From CANHVK01 sp044232905 (lineage in GTDB: Bacteria; Bacteroidota; Bacteroidia; Flavobacteriales_D; Crocinitomicaceae): a DNA stretch of 20,910 nucleotides. Below the pieces are notes generated by a model. The model searched no databases. It was given only the letters and a program-made list of their open reading frames with translations, and had not been told where the DNA came from. Both the position numbers and the translations under genes were made by a program. The stretch's first letter is position 1. Every line of letters starts with the position of its first letter. Shown here in pieces: positions 7,756 through 15,703 of this stretch. The stretch is from assembly GCA_044232905.1 (NCBI GenBank), contig JBIIKZ010000042.1, positions 1-20,910 on the forward strand, in the 5' to 3' direction.

Positions 7756-9555
7756 TTATTTATTTCCGGATCTTTTACGTTCTGTTTCTTTCAAGTAAAT
7801 CTTACGGATTCTTAAGTTTTCTGGAGTTACCTCTACATACTCATCTCCTTGGATATACTCCAAACATTCTTCCAAACTAAATTTGATTGGTGGAATTAAT
7901 TTCACCTTCTCATCATTACCAGAAGAACGCATGTTCGACATTTTCTTCGTCTTCGTAACATTCACTACCATATCACCAGCTCTTGAATTTTCACCAATTA
8001 CTTGACCTTCATAAATGTTCTCACTTGGAGCGATGAAGAATTTACCTCTTTCTTGTAAGTTATTTATAGAAAAAGGAATAGAAGTCCCTTGTTCCATAGA
8101 AATTAACGAACCATTTTGACGTCCAGGAATTTCTCCTTTGTATGGCTGATATTCTAAGTAACGGTGACTCATAATCGCTTCACCAGCAGTTTGTGTCAAT
8201 AAGTAGTTTCTTAAACCGATAATACCTCTCGAAGGAATTTGGAATTGAATAGTCATACGAGAACCTTTAGGAACCATATTTGTCATCTCTCCTTTACGTT
8301 TAGAAACAGCCTCAACAGCAGTACCACTAAACTCTTCTGGTAAATCGATTGTCAACTCTTCAATTGGTTCGCATTTAACCCCGTCAATTTCACGAATGAT
8401 TACTTGAGGTTGCCCCACTTGTAATTCATATCCTTCACGACGCATTGTTTCAATCAATACAGACAAATGTAATACACCACGTCCTGCAACTAACCACTTA
8501 TCCGCTTTATCCGTTGCAGTAACACGCATCGCCAAGTTTTTTTCTAACTCTTTCGTTAGACGCTCTTGGATATGACGAGAAGTTACTTTTTTACCTTCTT
8601 TTCCGAAAAATGGAGAATCATTGATGGAGAACAACATGTTCATTGTTGGTTCGTCAATTGTAATAGAATCTAAAGGCTCTGGATTTTCAGCATCACAAAT
8701 AACATCCCCAATTTCGAAACCTTCAATACCTGTTAGAGCACAAATATCTCCAGCTTGAATTTCAGCAACTTTCACTTTCTCGATACCTTCAAACACAAAC
8801 ATCTCTTTGACTTTGTGTTTTTCTTGACTACCGTCTCTTTTACCTAAGATAATGTTTTGTCCTTCTTTCAAAGTACCTCTATGTAAACGTCCAACTGCAA
8901 TACGTCCTACGAAAGTAGAGAAATCCAAAGAAGTGATTAACATTTGCGTATTTCCTTCCTCAATTTTCTTAGGTGGGAAATATTCCAAAATACGATCTAA
9001 CAAAGGAGCGATTGAATCTGTAGGTTTTTTCCAATCTTCAGACATCCAGCCATTTTTAGCTGAGCCATAGATCGTAGCAAAATCTAATTGATTGTCATTT
9101 GCATCCAATTCAAACATTAAGTCGAAAACTTTTTCATGTACTTCTTCTGGCGTACAGTTTTCTTTGTCCACTTTGTTGATTACCAATAAAGGTTTCAAAC
9201 CTAAAGCTAAAGCTTTTCCAAGTACAAAACGCGTTTGGGGCATTGGACCTTCAAAAGCATCCACTAACAAACAAACACCATCTGCCATGTTTAATACACG
9301 CTCTACTTCACCTCCGAAATCGGCGTGACCAGGAGTATCAATAATATTGATTTTTGTTCCTTTATACAATACCGATACGTTTTTAGAAACGATCGTGATT
9401 CCTCTTTCACGTTCTAAATCGTTATTATCCATGAATAATTCCCCTTTCGGTTTTTCATGTTTTTTAGCATCTGTACCTGCTTCTATCATACGATCGACAA
9501 GCGTTGTTTTACCATGATCGACATGGGCAATAATTGCAATGTTTCTAATTTCCAT
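7756..9555 (-). CDS. typA: Ribosome-associated GTPase TypA/BipA
   Basis: A translational GTPase of the EF-G group that binds 70S ribosomes and helps large-subunit assembly, mainly in the cold or under stress. The 599 residues match the family. GTPase motifs are complete: G1 AHVDHGKTT (10-18), G2 ERGITI (50-55), G3 DTPGH (73-77) and G4 NKVD (127-130). The later parts, a domain II beta barrel, an EF-G-like domain with MRREGYEL and GEPQVI-type sequence, and the BipA-specific C-terminal part (IPGRQNGSLISMEQG, SNMRSSGNDEK), are also present. It lies 32 nt after the DEAD-box helicase gene with no terminator between, so the two ribosome-biogenesis-type proteins are probably co-transcribed. Its 3' end has a strong terminator. 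Confidence 0.97.
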   Translation of the reverse strand: MEIRNIAIIAHVDHGKTTLVDRMIEAGTDAKKHEKPKGELFMDNNDLERERGITIVSKNVSVLYKGTKINIIDTPGHADFGGEVERVLNMADGVCLLVDAFEGPMPQTRFVLGKALALGLKPLLVINKVDKENCTPEEVHEKVFDLMFELDANDNQLDFATIYGSAKNGWMSEDWKKPTDSIAPLLDRILEYFPPKKIEEGNTQMLITSLDFSTFVGRIAVGRLHRGTLKEGQNIILGKRDGSQEKHKVKEMFVFEGIEKVKVAEIQAGDICALTGIEGFEIGDVICDAENPEPLDSITIDEPTMNMLFSINDSPFFGKEGKKVTSRHIQERLTKELEKNLAMRVTATDKADKWLVAGRGVLHLSVLIETMRREGYELQVGQPQVIIREIDGVKCEPIEELTIDLPEEFSGTAVEAVSKRKGEMTNMVPKGSRMTIQFQIPSRGIIGLRNYLLTQTAGEAIMSHRYLEYQPYKGEIPGRQNGSLISMEQGTSIPFSINNLQERGKFFIAPSENIYEGQVIGENSRAGDMVVNVTKTKKMSNMRSSGNDEKVKLIPPIKFSLEECLEYIQGDEYVEVTPENLRIRKIYLKETERKRSGNK

Positions 9556-9587
9556 CTTAAGAAAACTATTATGAATTTATACTTAAA

Positions 9588-11555
9588 CTATTTTGATCCG
9601 TAAGAATCTCTTCTTGGTCTTGAACCTCCACCAGCACTTGATCTACCTCCAGAGAAACCTCCACGATCTCCACCGCGGTTACCTCCGAAAGAGCTTCTTT
9701 CTCCTCCTGCTGAACGATCACGATCACCAAATGGTTTGCGATCACGATCACCTCCACCACTGAAGGATCTACGTTCACCACCACCTGAATATCCTCCTGC
9801 AGAACGACCACCGCCGAACCCACCACCAGATCTTCTTTCGCTTCCTCCATCTCTAGATTCTGCTTTTTTCTTCGTGATTTCTACATTCACCTGATTACCT
9901 TCATAATTAGCACCATTAACAGTACTTAAAATTTTAGTAGCGTGAACATCATCTGCTTCAAAGAAACTGAATGTAGGGAGTACATCGATTTTTCCAATAT
10001 GGGAAGAAGTCAAACCAGCTTCATCGCAAATCATACGTAATAAACCACCAGGATTTAATCCATCGCGTTTACCGATACTTACAAAGAAACGTGTTTTTCC
10101 TTCGTCATTACGATCCGATCTTTCTCTTCTTTCTCCACGTTCAGGTCTATCCGAACGATCTCTTGCATTGAAATCTCTTGGTCCTCTATCTGATCTTTCA
10201 CCTCTGTCTGAACGTTCTCCTCTATCACGTCCACCATCTGTACTTAAATCAGATGCTTTTCCATAATAATCGATAAAACGATTAAATTCAACAGAAATAA
10301 ATTTCTTAATAACTTCTTCTTTGGATAAATCTTCAAAATCAGCAAAAATAGCAGGTAAGAATTTTTCAATTTCTTTTTCTTTTACTTCTGTTTCTTTGAT
10401 TTTACCAATCAAACTTGTTAATTGCAAACCACAAATTTCTTGTGCACTAGGAATAGTTCCTTGCGTAAAATCTGTTCTGATTTGTTTTTCAATAGATCGA
10501 ATTTTGTATCCTTCTCTTGTGTTGATCAACACCAAAGACTCTCCTTTTTTACCAGCACGAGCAGTTCTACCACTTCTATGCGTGTAATTTTCGATATCAT
10601 CTGGTAATTGATAGTGAATTACGTGTGTAATGTTATCCACGTCAATTCCACGTGCAGCAACATCAGTAGCAACTAATAATTGTAACGTTCTTTCTCTAAA
10701 ACGTTTCATTACATTGTCACGTTGTGCTTGCGATAAATCTCCGTGTAAAGGTTCTGCATTGTAACCATCTTTACTCAACTTTTCCGCAACAGATTGCGTT
10801 TCGTGTCTTGTACGACAGAAAACCAAACCAAAAATATCTGGATTCACATCGATCAAACGTTTTAACGCTGCATATCTATCTTTTTCTTTTACAGAATAGT
10901 AGATGTGTTCGATGTTCTCGTTACCTTGATTTTTGTGACCGATAGATACTTCTAAAGGATTAGTCATATAGTTTTTCGCAATTTCCGCAACCTCTTTAGG
11001 CATTGTCGCTGAGAATAACCATACGTTTTTTTCTTCTGGTGTTTGACGAAGAATCATGTCGATATCTTCTTTGAACCCCATGTTAAGCATTTCATCAGCC
11101 TCATCCAATACAACGCATTGAACTTCTTGAAGTACGATCGCTTTACGGTTGATTAAATCAACCAATCTTCCTGGTGTGGCAACAATAATTGTTGCAGATT
11201 TCACCTGTGTCATCTGACGACGAATATCCGTTCCTCCATAGACTGCAACTACTTGCGTGTCTCTGTCATACTTAGAATAGTTTTCTAAATCTTTTGAAAT
11301 TTGCAAACACAATTCACGTGTTGGGCAGATTACCAATCCTTGCGGAAGACGTGTACCAGACTGTACATTGTTCACTAATGGCAAGCCAAATGCTGCCGTT
11401 TTTCCCGTTCCTGTTTGTGCTAGTCCAACAAAGTCGCTTTCACTCTTAAGTAAATACGGTATTGCTTCTTGTTGGATAGGAGTAGGTGCTTCAAACCCTA
11501 AATCGGTTATCGACTTTAGCACCTCATCCCTTAGCCCTAATTCGCTAAAGGTCAT
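9588..11555 (-). CDS. DEAD-box RNA helicase with DbpA-type RNA-binding domain and RGG tail
   Basis: An ATP-dependent RNA helicase of 655 residues, of the DeaD/CsdA type used in ribosome assembly and cold adaptation. Residues 1-360 carry the two RecA-like domains: Q motif (FSELGL to PTPIQ, 3-28), AQTGTGKT (46-53), PTREL (78-82), TPGR (127-130), DEAD (151-154), SAT (182-184), ATDVAARG (296-303) and HRSGRTARAG (326-335). A charged Arg/Asp/Glu/Ser linker (about 441-486, with RGERSD repeated) leads to a DbpA-like RRM (about 488-562), then a Gly/Arg/Ser tail (567-651) with RGG-like repeats that probably adds non-specific RNA binding. It has a near-perfect promoter upstream and typA 32 nt downstream. 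Confidence 0.96.
   Translation of the reverse strand: MTFSELGLRDEVLKSITDLGFEAPTPIQQEAIPYLLKSESDFVGLAQTGTGKTAAFGLPLVNNVQSGTRLPQGLVICPTRELCLQISKDLENYSKYDRDTQVVAVYGGTDIRRQMTQVKSATIIVATPGRLVDLINRKAIVLQEVQCVVLDEADEMLNMGFKEDIDMILRQTPEEKNVWLFSATMPKEVAEIAKNYMTNPLEVSIGHKNQGNENIEHIYYSVKEKDRYAALKRLIDVNPDIFGLVFCRTRHETQSVAEKLSKDGYNAEPLHGDLSQAQRDNVMKRFRERTLQLLVATDVAARGIDVDNITHVIHYQLPDDIENYTHRSGRTARAGKKGESLVLINTREGYKIRSIEKQIRTDFTQGTIPSAQEICGLQLTSLIGKIKETEVKEKEIEKFLPAIFADFEDLSKEEVIKKFISVEFNRFIDYYGKASDLSTDGGRDRGERSDRGERSDRGPRDFNARDRSDRPERGERRERSDRNDEGKTRFFVSIGKRDGLNPGGLLRMICDEAGLTSSHIGKIDVLPTFSFFEADDVHATKILSTVNGANYEGNQVNVEITKKKAESRDGGSERRSGGGFGGGRSAGGYSGGGERRSFSGGGDRDRKPFGDRDRSAGGERSSFGGNRGGDRGGFSGGRSSAGGGSRPRRDSYGSK
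9594..9856 (-). repeat. Low-complexity Gly/Arg repeat region within the helicase gene
   Basis: DNA encoding the helicase C-terminal tail consists of many imperfect units encoding GG-R, S-GG and DRD-type tripeptides. It is coding low complexity, not an independent element. Its composition (glycine codons GGT and GGA) is locally more GC-rich than the surrounding DNA, and it creates a spurious open frame in another frame (9569-9850). Confidence 0.6.
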
Positions 11556-11578
11556 ATAAAGTATTATAAATTAAGTGG

Positions 11579-11609
11579 CAAAGGTACAGCAAATAAAGGG
11601 ATAAACAAA
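11579..11609 (-). promoter_or_regulatory. Promoter of the helicase-typA unit
   Basis: Minus-strand TTTG (11609-11606), exactly 19 nt, then TACCTTTG (11586-11579). Both boxes match the Bacteroidota primary sigma consensus (TTTG-N19-TAnnTTTG). The -7 box ends 24 nt before the helicase ATG, giving a very short leader. It is the best promoter match in the window. Confidence 0.75.
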
Positions 11610-11849
11610 AAAAAAGTGAGATTAGCACAATTATTGTTAAAAAGTTGTTGATAACCGCAATGAAAGCAGTAGTTATGGGAGGTTGAGAAAATTTAAAATT
11701 TGAATATTTTGAATAAAATAAATTTCAAAGTTACTGTAAGAAGTATTTTCTTCGAAACAAACAATTTTATTAATTTTGTTGAATACACTTTCGAAGTAAA
11801 AAGTATAAAACATTAATTATTAAATAGATTGATCACTTACACAAACTAC

Positions 11850-13376
11850 ATGCATTTTTTTACTTCTGAACGCTTATTCAAACTGACAGTTATCTCATTA
11901 TTGACCATCATTTTCTTTTATTTAGGATTTGGAGAACAGTTTTTTATAGGACCACATGGTATTCATTACATGCGACAGACAGACAGTTTATCTTTCGCTT
12001 CGCAGTTCTATAATACTGGCTATGATTTTTTTCATCCTGCACTTTTTAATTTAAAAAATGGGAATGGGAATGCAGCATGTGAATTTCCGATTACCTATTA
12101 TATAACATCGCTATTTTATGGGTTATTTGGTAAAAATTTTTACTTCTTAAAATTATTGCATTTAGTAATCGTTTATGTCGGAATTTATTTAATCATTCAT
12201 GTTGCTAAACAGATACTAAAAGATGGAGTATACGCAATCATCCTTGGATTTACCCTTTTTACTTCTACCATATTTAATTACTATTCTTTCAATTATTTAC
12301 CGGATATTGCTGCTCTTGGATTCACTTTTATTGGATGGTATTTTATTTACGAACACTTTAAAAATCAGCATACGAAAACGGTAATTACTGCTTTTAGTTT
12401 TTTCACACTTGGCGGGCTAATTAAAGTAACGTATTTGATAAATCCATTTACTATTATTGTTTTTGCTTTGTTTCAATTAATTCGTAAAAACAAAACATTT
12501 CAATCCAATTTTCTTAAGAAAATATTACTTATTGGTTTTATTTCCACACTATTAGTTTTTTTATGGAATGTCTATATGCTTTATTACAATTCCAAAAATA
12601 ACGCAACTACTTTTAATACAAAAGCGTTACCAATTTGGGACATCGATCAGCAAGAAATTTCCATTGTTGTTGACCATATTACCGAATATTGGTATAATAG
12701 CTATTTCTATCCGTCTACTTTTCACTTGCTATTGATTTTGTGTATTATAAGTGTTGTTTTTTATAAAAAAAGAGTAGTTAACTTATCGATCCTTAGCACT
12801 ATACTTTTTATTGGCAGTAGTGCTTTTTTCATCCTTTTTTTCGCGCAATTCAAGGACCATGACTATTATTTCATAACCTTTTTACCTTTATTTCTATTAT
12901 TAGTAATTCATGGAATCAAAACCTTCTCCAACCTCACCCATAATTTTTTCATACACAGTATTGCTAAAATTGTTTTAATCGTTTTAGTAATTAAAGGAAT
13001 AAATTACGCGAAAGATGGATTAGTAATCCGGTTCCAAACCGTAAAAGATATTTATTCGGAAGCAGGCTTATCTGTTCGTGAAAATGAACAAGGATTGCAT
13101 GCATTACACATACCAGAAAAAGCAAAATGTATAATATCAACAGACCTCTGTCCGAATGGTGCTTTATACGAAATAAATAGAATGGGATGGACCGTGGAAG
13201 ACACTACTGATTTTACCACTAAGAATATCCATGATTATCAAAAACTTGGCGCAGAATATATCGTTTTAATTTCCACGATGGATACGCAACTAAAAACTGC
13301 TGATTCCATTGGAAAGCAAATCTACCAACGAAATAACTTTCACGTATATAAGTTAAACCAAAAGAATAAGTTATAG
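11850..13376 (+). CDS. Multi-pass membrane glycosyltransferase, GT-C/GT39-like
   Basis: A 508-residue integral membrane protein with about nine or ten hydrophobic segments up to residue 385, then a soluble C-terminal part of about 120 residues. The first periplasmic loop has HYMRQTDSLSFA (39-50) and CEFPITYY (77-84), a layout typical of GT-C transferases with an acidic catalytic residue after the first helix (Asp45 here). FKDHDYYF (334-341) resembles the HDYY motif of related dolichyl/undecaprenyl-phosphate-sugar transferases. It probably moves a sugar from a lipid-linked donor onto a lipid or protein outside the inner membrane; the acceptor is unknown. I prefer the ATG at 11850; an upstream TTG at 11829 would add seven residues. 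It is the only plus-strand gene. A TAATTTTG -7-like box lies at 11771-11778, without a clear -33 box; the rest of the roughly 270-nt divergent gap is AT-rich and featureless. Confidence 0.7.
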   Translation: MHFFTSERLFKLTVISLLTIIFFYLGFGEQFFIGPHGIHYMRQTDSLSFASQFYNTGYDFFHPALFNLKNGNGNAACEFPITYYITSLFYGLFGKNFYFLKLLHLVIVYVGIYLIIHVAKQILKDGVYAIILGFTLFTSTIFNYYSFNYLPDIAALGFTFIGWYFIYEHFKNQHTKTVITAFSFFTLGGLIKVTYLINPFTIIVFALFQLIRKNKTFQSNFLKKILLIGFISTLLVFLWNVYMLYYNSKNNATTFNTKALPIWDIDQQEISIVVDHITEYWYNSYFYPSTFHLLLILCIISVVFYKKRVVNLSILSTILFIGSSAFFILFFAQFKDHDYYFITFLPLFLLLVIHGIKTFSNLTHNFFIHSIAKIVLIVLVIKGINYAKDGLVIRFQTVKDIYSEAGLSVRENEQGLHALHIPEKAKCIISTDLCPNGALYEINRMGWTVEDTTDFTTKNIHDYQKLGAEYIVLISTMDTQLKTADSIGKQIYQRNNFHVYKLNQKNKL

Positions 13377-13397
13377 AAAATAAACAACCTCTTTTAA

Positions 13398-13676
13398 CTA
13401 CCTTTTAGATATCTTATTGTTAGTAATCGTTCGTTGTAAGTTACATTTAAAACGATCCATCCCTTCCACACGTTTCTTTGCATGTTTGGTTGCACAATTT
13501 TCTACCCGTTCTCTCCACAACTTATAACTCGAAAACTTTAATTCTTTTTTCATTAATGCTTTCACATCTGCTTCCGCGAGTCCAAATTGGTAAAATATAG
13601 CATCAAAAGGAGTACGATCTTCCCAAGCCATTTCTATAATTCGATCAATATCTGCTACTTCTAAATTACTTTTCAT
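13398..13676 (-). CDS. DUF2805 / TIGR03643 family protein
   Basis: A 92-residue protein of unknown function. The core, IDRIIEMAWEDRTPFDAI followed by FGLAEADVKALMKKELK and SYKLWRERV, is the TIGR03643 signature; the middle resembles a helix-turn-helix, and the C-terminus is basic (KHAKKR). I choose the ATG at 13676, giving MKSNLEVADIDRII, because the longer frame up to 13754 adds 26 residues that lie inside the DUF2256 gene in another frame and do not look like the family. The chosen ATG overlaps the end of DUF2256 by 11 nt. This family is repeatedly found beside photolyase and cryptochrome genes. It is the last gene of the six-gene operon; no terminator is visible after it. Confidence 0.88.
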   Translation of the reverse strand: MKSNLEVADIDRIIEMAWEDRTPFDAIFYQFGLAEADVKALMKKELKFSSYKLWRERVENCATKHAKKRVEGMDRFKCNLQRTITNNKISKR

Positions 13677-13803
13677 TTTTACACTTTTTACTACAATATT
13701 TAACCTCTTCCCACACTTTTTCCCATTTTTTTCGCCAAGTGAAATTTCTACCACATTTTAAACAGGCTTTTTCTGGTAAATGTTGTTTTTTAACCCCTTT
13801 CAT
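13666..13803 (-). CDS. DUF2256 family zinc-ribbon-like small protein
   Basis: A 45-residue gene found by reading the frame between the flavin reductase and the DUF2805 gene. The product starts MKGVKKQHLPEKACLKCGRN, continues FTWRKKWEKVWEEVKYC, then SKKCKNEK. Four cysteines form CxxC (14, 17) and CxxxC (37, 41), probably one zinc site; the W-R-KKW core is the DUF2256 signature. The ATG (13803-13801) overlaps the flavin reductase stop as ATGA, and the stop overlaps the DUF2805 start by 11 nt, so both junctions favour coupled translation. Function is unknown; the family recurs next to photolyase genes. The very basic, Cys-paired composition would suit nucleic-acid or protein binding, which is inference. 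Confidence 0.9.
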   Translation of the reverse strand: MKGVKKQHLPEKACLKCGRNFTWRKKWEKVWEEVKYCSKKCKNEK

Positions 13804-14423
13804 GGTTTTGCATACGGTAAACGCTTAGCATCTAACACAACATGATAACTATCTAGTCCAGAATTTGTTATGGTCCCAGCGCTTACCAAATCCACAAATC
13901 CATCCACTTGAATGACCGTTTGCGGAAGGGTAATCTGTTTAATTTCACCGATAACAAAAATTGTCCCATTGATAGCAAAAGGCACTTTTTCTTTGAATTG
14001 AACGCCAATCTTAATGGTAGAAGCTTTGACAAAAGGGGCAGGAAAATCATTTATGACTTCGTCCTCCAACCCAACTGCATCAAATTCTGAGATTGTTTTT
14101 GGATACCTTGCAGATGTTTGATGTGCCTTCTCCATCATTTCTTCTTGTACATGATTAATGGTATAATATCCTGTTTCCAAGATATTTTGTAAGGTATGCC
14201 TATCTACCGAATCTGGACGAGTAACCATCCCTATCAAAGGTGGATGCGCACCTAAATGAACAATCGAATTAAAAATAGCGAGATTTTTCTGCCCTTTACG
14301 ATCAACTGTTCCAATCAGTGCAAGGGATTTAAAACCTGTCAAGGAATTAATAAAATTGGCACGATAACGTTGCTCCATTTCTAGTAATTCTCTTTCGTCT
14401 ATCTGTCGATTTATGCTATCCAT
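13800..14423 (-). CDS. Flavin reductase-like FMN-binding split-barrel protein
   Basis: A 207-residue protein of the flavin reductase / FMN-binding split-barrel superfamily. Recognisable parts are FKSLALIGTVDRKGQKNLAIFNSIVHLG-type sequence (residues about 32-58, the usual first strands and flavin-binding turn), then HPPLIGMVTRP, HTLQNILETGYYTINHV and AHQTSARYP. Members reduce flavins with NAD(P)H or hold FMN tightly. The gene overlaps the DASH cryptochrome gene by 13 nt at its start and DUF2256 by 4 nt at its end, so it is part of the photolyase operon. A role in supplying reduced flavin to the photolyases, or in recycling it, is plausible, but no published pathway is assumed here. Confidence 0.88.
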   Translation of the reverse strand: MDSINRQIDERELLEMEQRYRANFINSLTGFKSLALIGTVDRKGQKNLAIFNSIVHLGAHPPLIGMVTRPDSVDRHTLQNILETGYYTINHVQEEMMEKAHQTSARYPKTISEFDAVGLEDEVINDFPAPFVKASTIKIGVQFKEKVPFAINGTIFVIGEIKQITLPQTVIQVDGFVDLVSAGTITNSGLDSYHVVLDAKRLPYAKP

Positions 14424-15700
14424 AACGTTCTATAATTATTGAATTTATCGTATTCTTTTGCTTGTTTTTCGAGATTAAATGTACGATGGCCTTTTGGATC
14501 ATTTCCTACTCCTGCGATATACGCCCAATTACACCAATTACTACACACATCGTAATCCACTAATTGTTCTTCAAAATAGGCGGCACCATAACGCCAATCT
14601 AATTGCATGTCATTACAAAAATAACTTGCTACATTTTGTCGACCTCGGTTACTCATAAAACCAGTACATTTTAATTCGCGCATGTTTGCATCTACGAATT
14701 CATTTCCGGTTTGCCCATTTCTCCAAGTGTCTATTTGTTCCATTTGTACCTTTCTGTCCAAGGGAGATTGTGCTTTAATACCGTTTAAGAAGAAAAATTT
14801 CTCTCCATACTTTCGCATAACCCAATGAAAATATTCGCGCCAAAGTAATTCAAAATAAACCCAATAGGTAGATTCATTTTTGACAACTTCCAATTCGTAC
14901 GTATTTAATTTCTCGATAATTTCTCTCGGACTTATACATCCTAAGGCTAACCAAGGTGAAAATTTGGTGGAATAATCTGTTCCGATAAGTTCATTTCGAG
15001 TTTCCTTGTATTTACTTACTGAATTTGTTTCAAAAAAATAGGAATTTAGTCGTGTATGTGCTGCTAGATGTCCGCCTAAAAATGGAAACGCAGAGCGATT
15101 ATCTTCAGGTAATTCTGCCATTTTCTCCTCCAATTCGCTTGAAATTTTAAATGGTTCAAAGAGTGGGGATTTAATTGATAATGGCGCATGCAAAGGGGAT
15201 TTAACAATACATTCCTTTTCAATAATTGTTCTGAATTTCGTGAACACATCTGGTAGATTCTTCAATGGAAAAGGTAATTCACTCAATTCAAACAAGGTAG
15301 CAGTTTCATAGGTATTTAACGTACATTTTTTAAACCAGCAAAGTTTTTCAATCTCTTCCACTAATTTTCTTTCTTCATACGCTGGAGGTTCTGTGACATA
15401 CACTGAAGAAACATGGTACTTCTCTACCAAGGATGTAATAATCTCTTTCGTATCTCCCACTTCGAAATACAATCCACAACCGAGTTCTTTCAAAGACTGG
15501 TCTAAAGCCACCAAACTTTCCAATAAAAATTTCAATCGAAAATCGCCCATTTTCTTTGTTCCAAAAGGTGTTATTTCGAAATTTGATTTATCTAATACAA
15601 AAACTGGTAGGATTTGATCAGAATGCGCAATTGCTTCTAAAAGCGTTATATTATCGTTGATGCGAAGGTTTGTTGTAAACCACATGATGGATGTTTTCAT
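14411..15700 (-). CDS. DASH-family cryptochrome
   Basis: A 429-residue blue-light flavoprotein of the cryptochrome-DASH group; characterised members repair cyclobutane dimers mainly in single-stranded DNA. The N-terminal alpha/beta antenna domain (MWFTTNLRINDN) is followed by the FAD domain: KFSPWLALGCISPRE (246-260), WREYFHW (287-293), GNEFVDANMREL (332-343), GFMSNRGRQNVAS (347-359), DWRYGAAYFE (368-377) and the DASH hallmark DYDVCSNWCNW with AGVGNDPKG (382-404). The typical length is 420-500 residues. It starts 3 nt after the FeS photolyase stop and overlaps the flavin reductase by 13 nt. The antenna is probably a pterin such as MTHF, as in relatives, which the sequence does not prove. Confidence 0.95.
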   Translation of the reverse strand: MKTSIMWFTTNLRINDNITLLEAIAHSDQILPVFVLDKSNFEITPFGTKKMGDFRLKFLLESLVALDQSLKELGCGLYFEVGDTKEIITSLVEKYHVSSVYVTEPPAYEERKLVEEIEKLCWFKKCTLNTYETATLFELSELPFPLKNLPDVFTKFRTIIEKECIVKSPLHAPLSIKSPLFEPFKISSELEEKMAELPEDNRSAFPFLGGHLAAHTRLNSYFFETNSVSKYKETRNELIGTDYSTKFSPWLALGCISPREIIEKLNTYELEVVKNESTYWVYFELLWREYFHWVMRKYGEKFFFLNGIKAQSPLDRKVQMEQIDTWRNGQTGNEFVDANMRELKCTGFMSNRGRQNVASYFCNDMQLDWRYGAAYFEEQLVDYDVCSNWCNWAYIAGVGNDPKGHRTFNLEKQAKEYDKFNNYRTLWIA

Positions 15701-15703
15701 AAC

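Noticed and set aside
9569..9850. A 93-residue minus-strand frame within the end of the helicase gene
   Set aside because: It is a Val/Glu-rich frame caused by the Gly/Arg repeat DNA of the helicase tail; it has no family features and overlaps a certain gene.
9594..10250. Short imperfect repeats that could suggest a CRISPR or tandem array
   Set aside because: They are in-frame codon repeats encoding the RGG tail and charged linker of the helicase, with no regular spacers.
11610..11828. Possible small RNA or extra promoter in the divergent gap
   Set aside because: The AT-rich sequence contains a TAATTTTG box but no matching -33 box, no stable hairpin and no ORF, so nothing is supported beyond the weak box.
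11829..11849. TTG start for the plus-strand glycosyltransferase
   Set aside because: It adds only seven non-conserved residues and is followed by an in-frame ATG.
13377..13397. Terminator between the converging glycosyltransferase and DUF2805 genes
   Set aside because: The 21-nt gap has no inverted repeat that would form a hairpin.
13677..13754. N-terminal extension of the DUF2805 protein up to 13754
   Set aside because: The added 26 residues are the DUF2256 gene read in another frame; the family-type start is the ATG at 13676.
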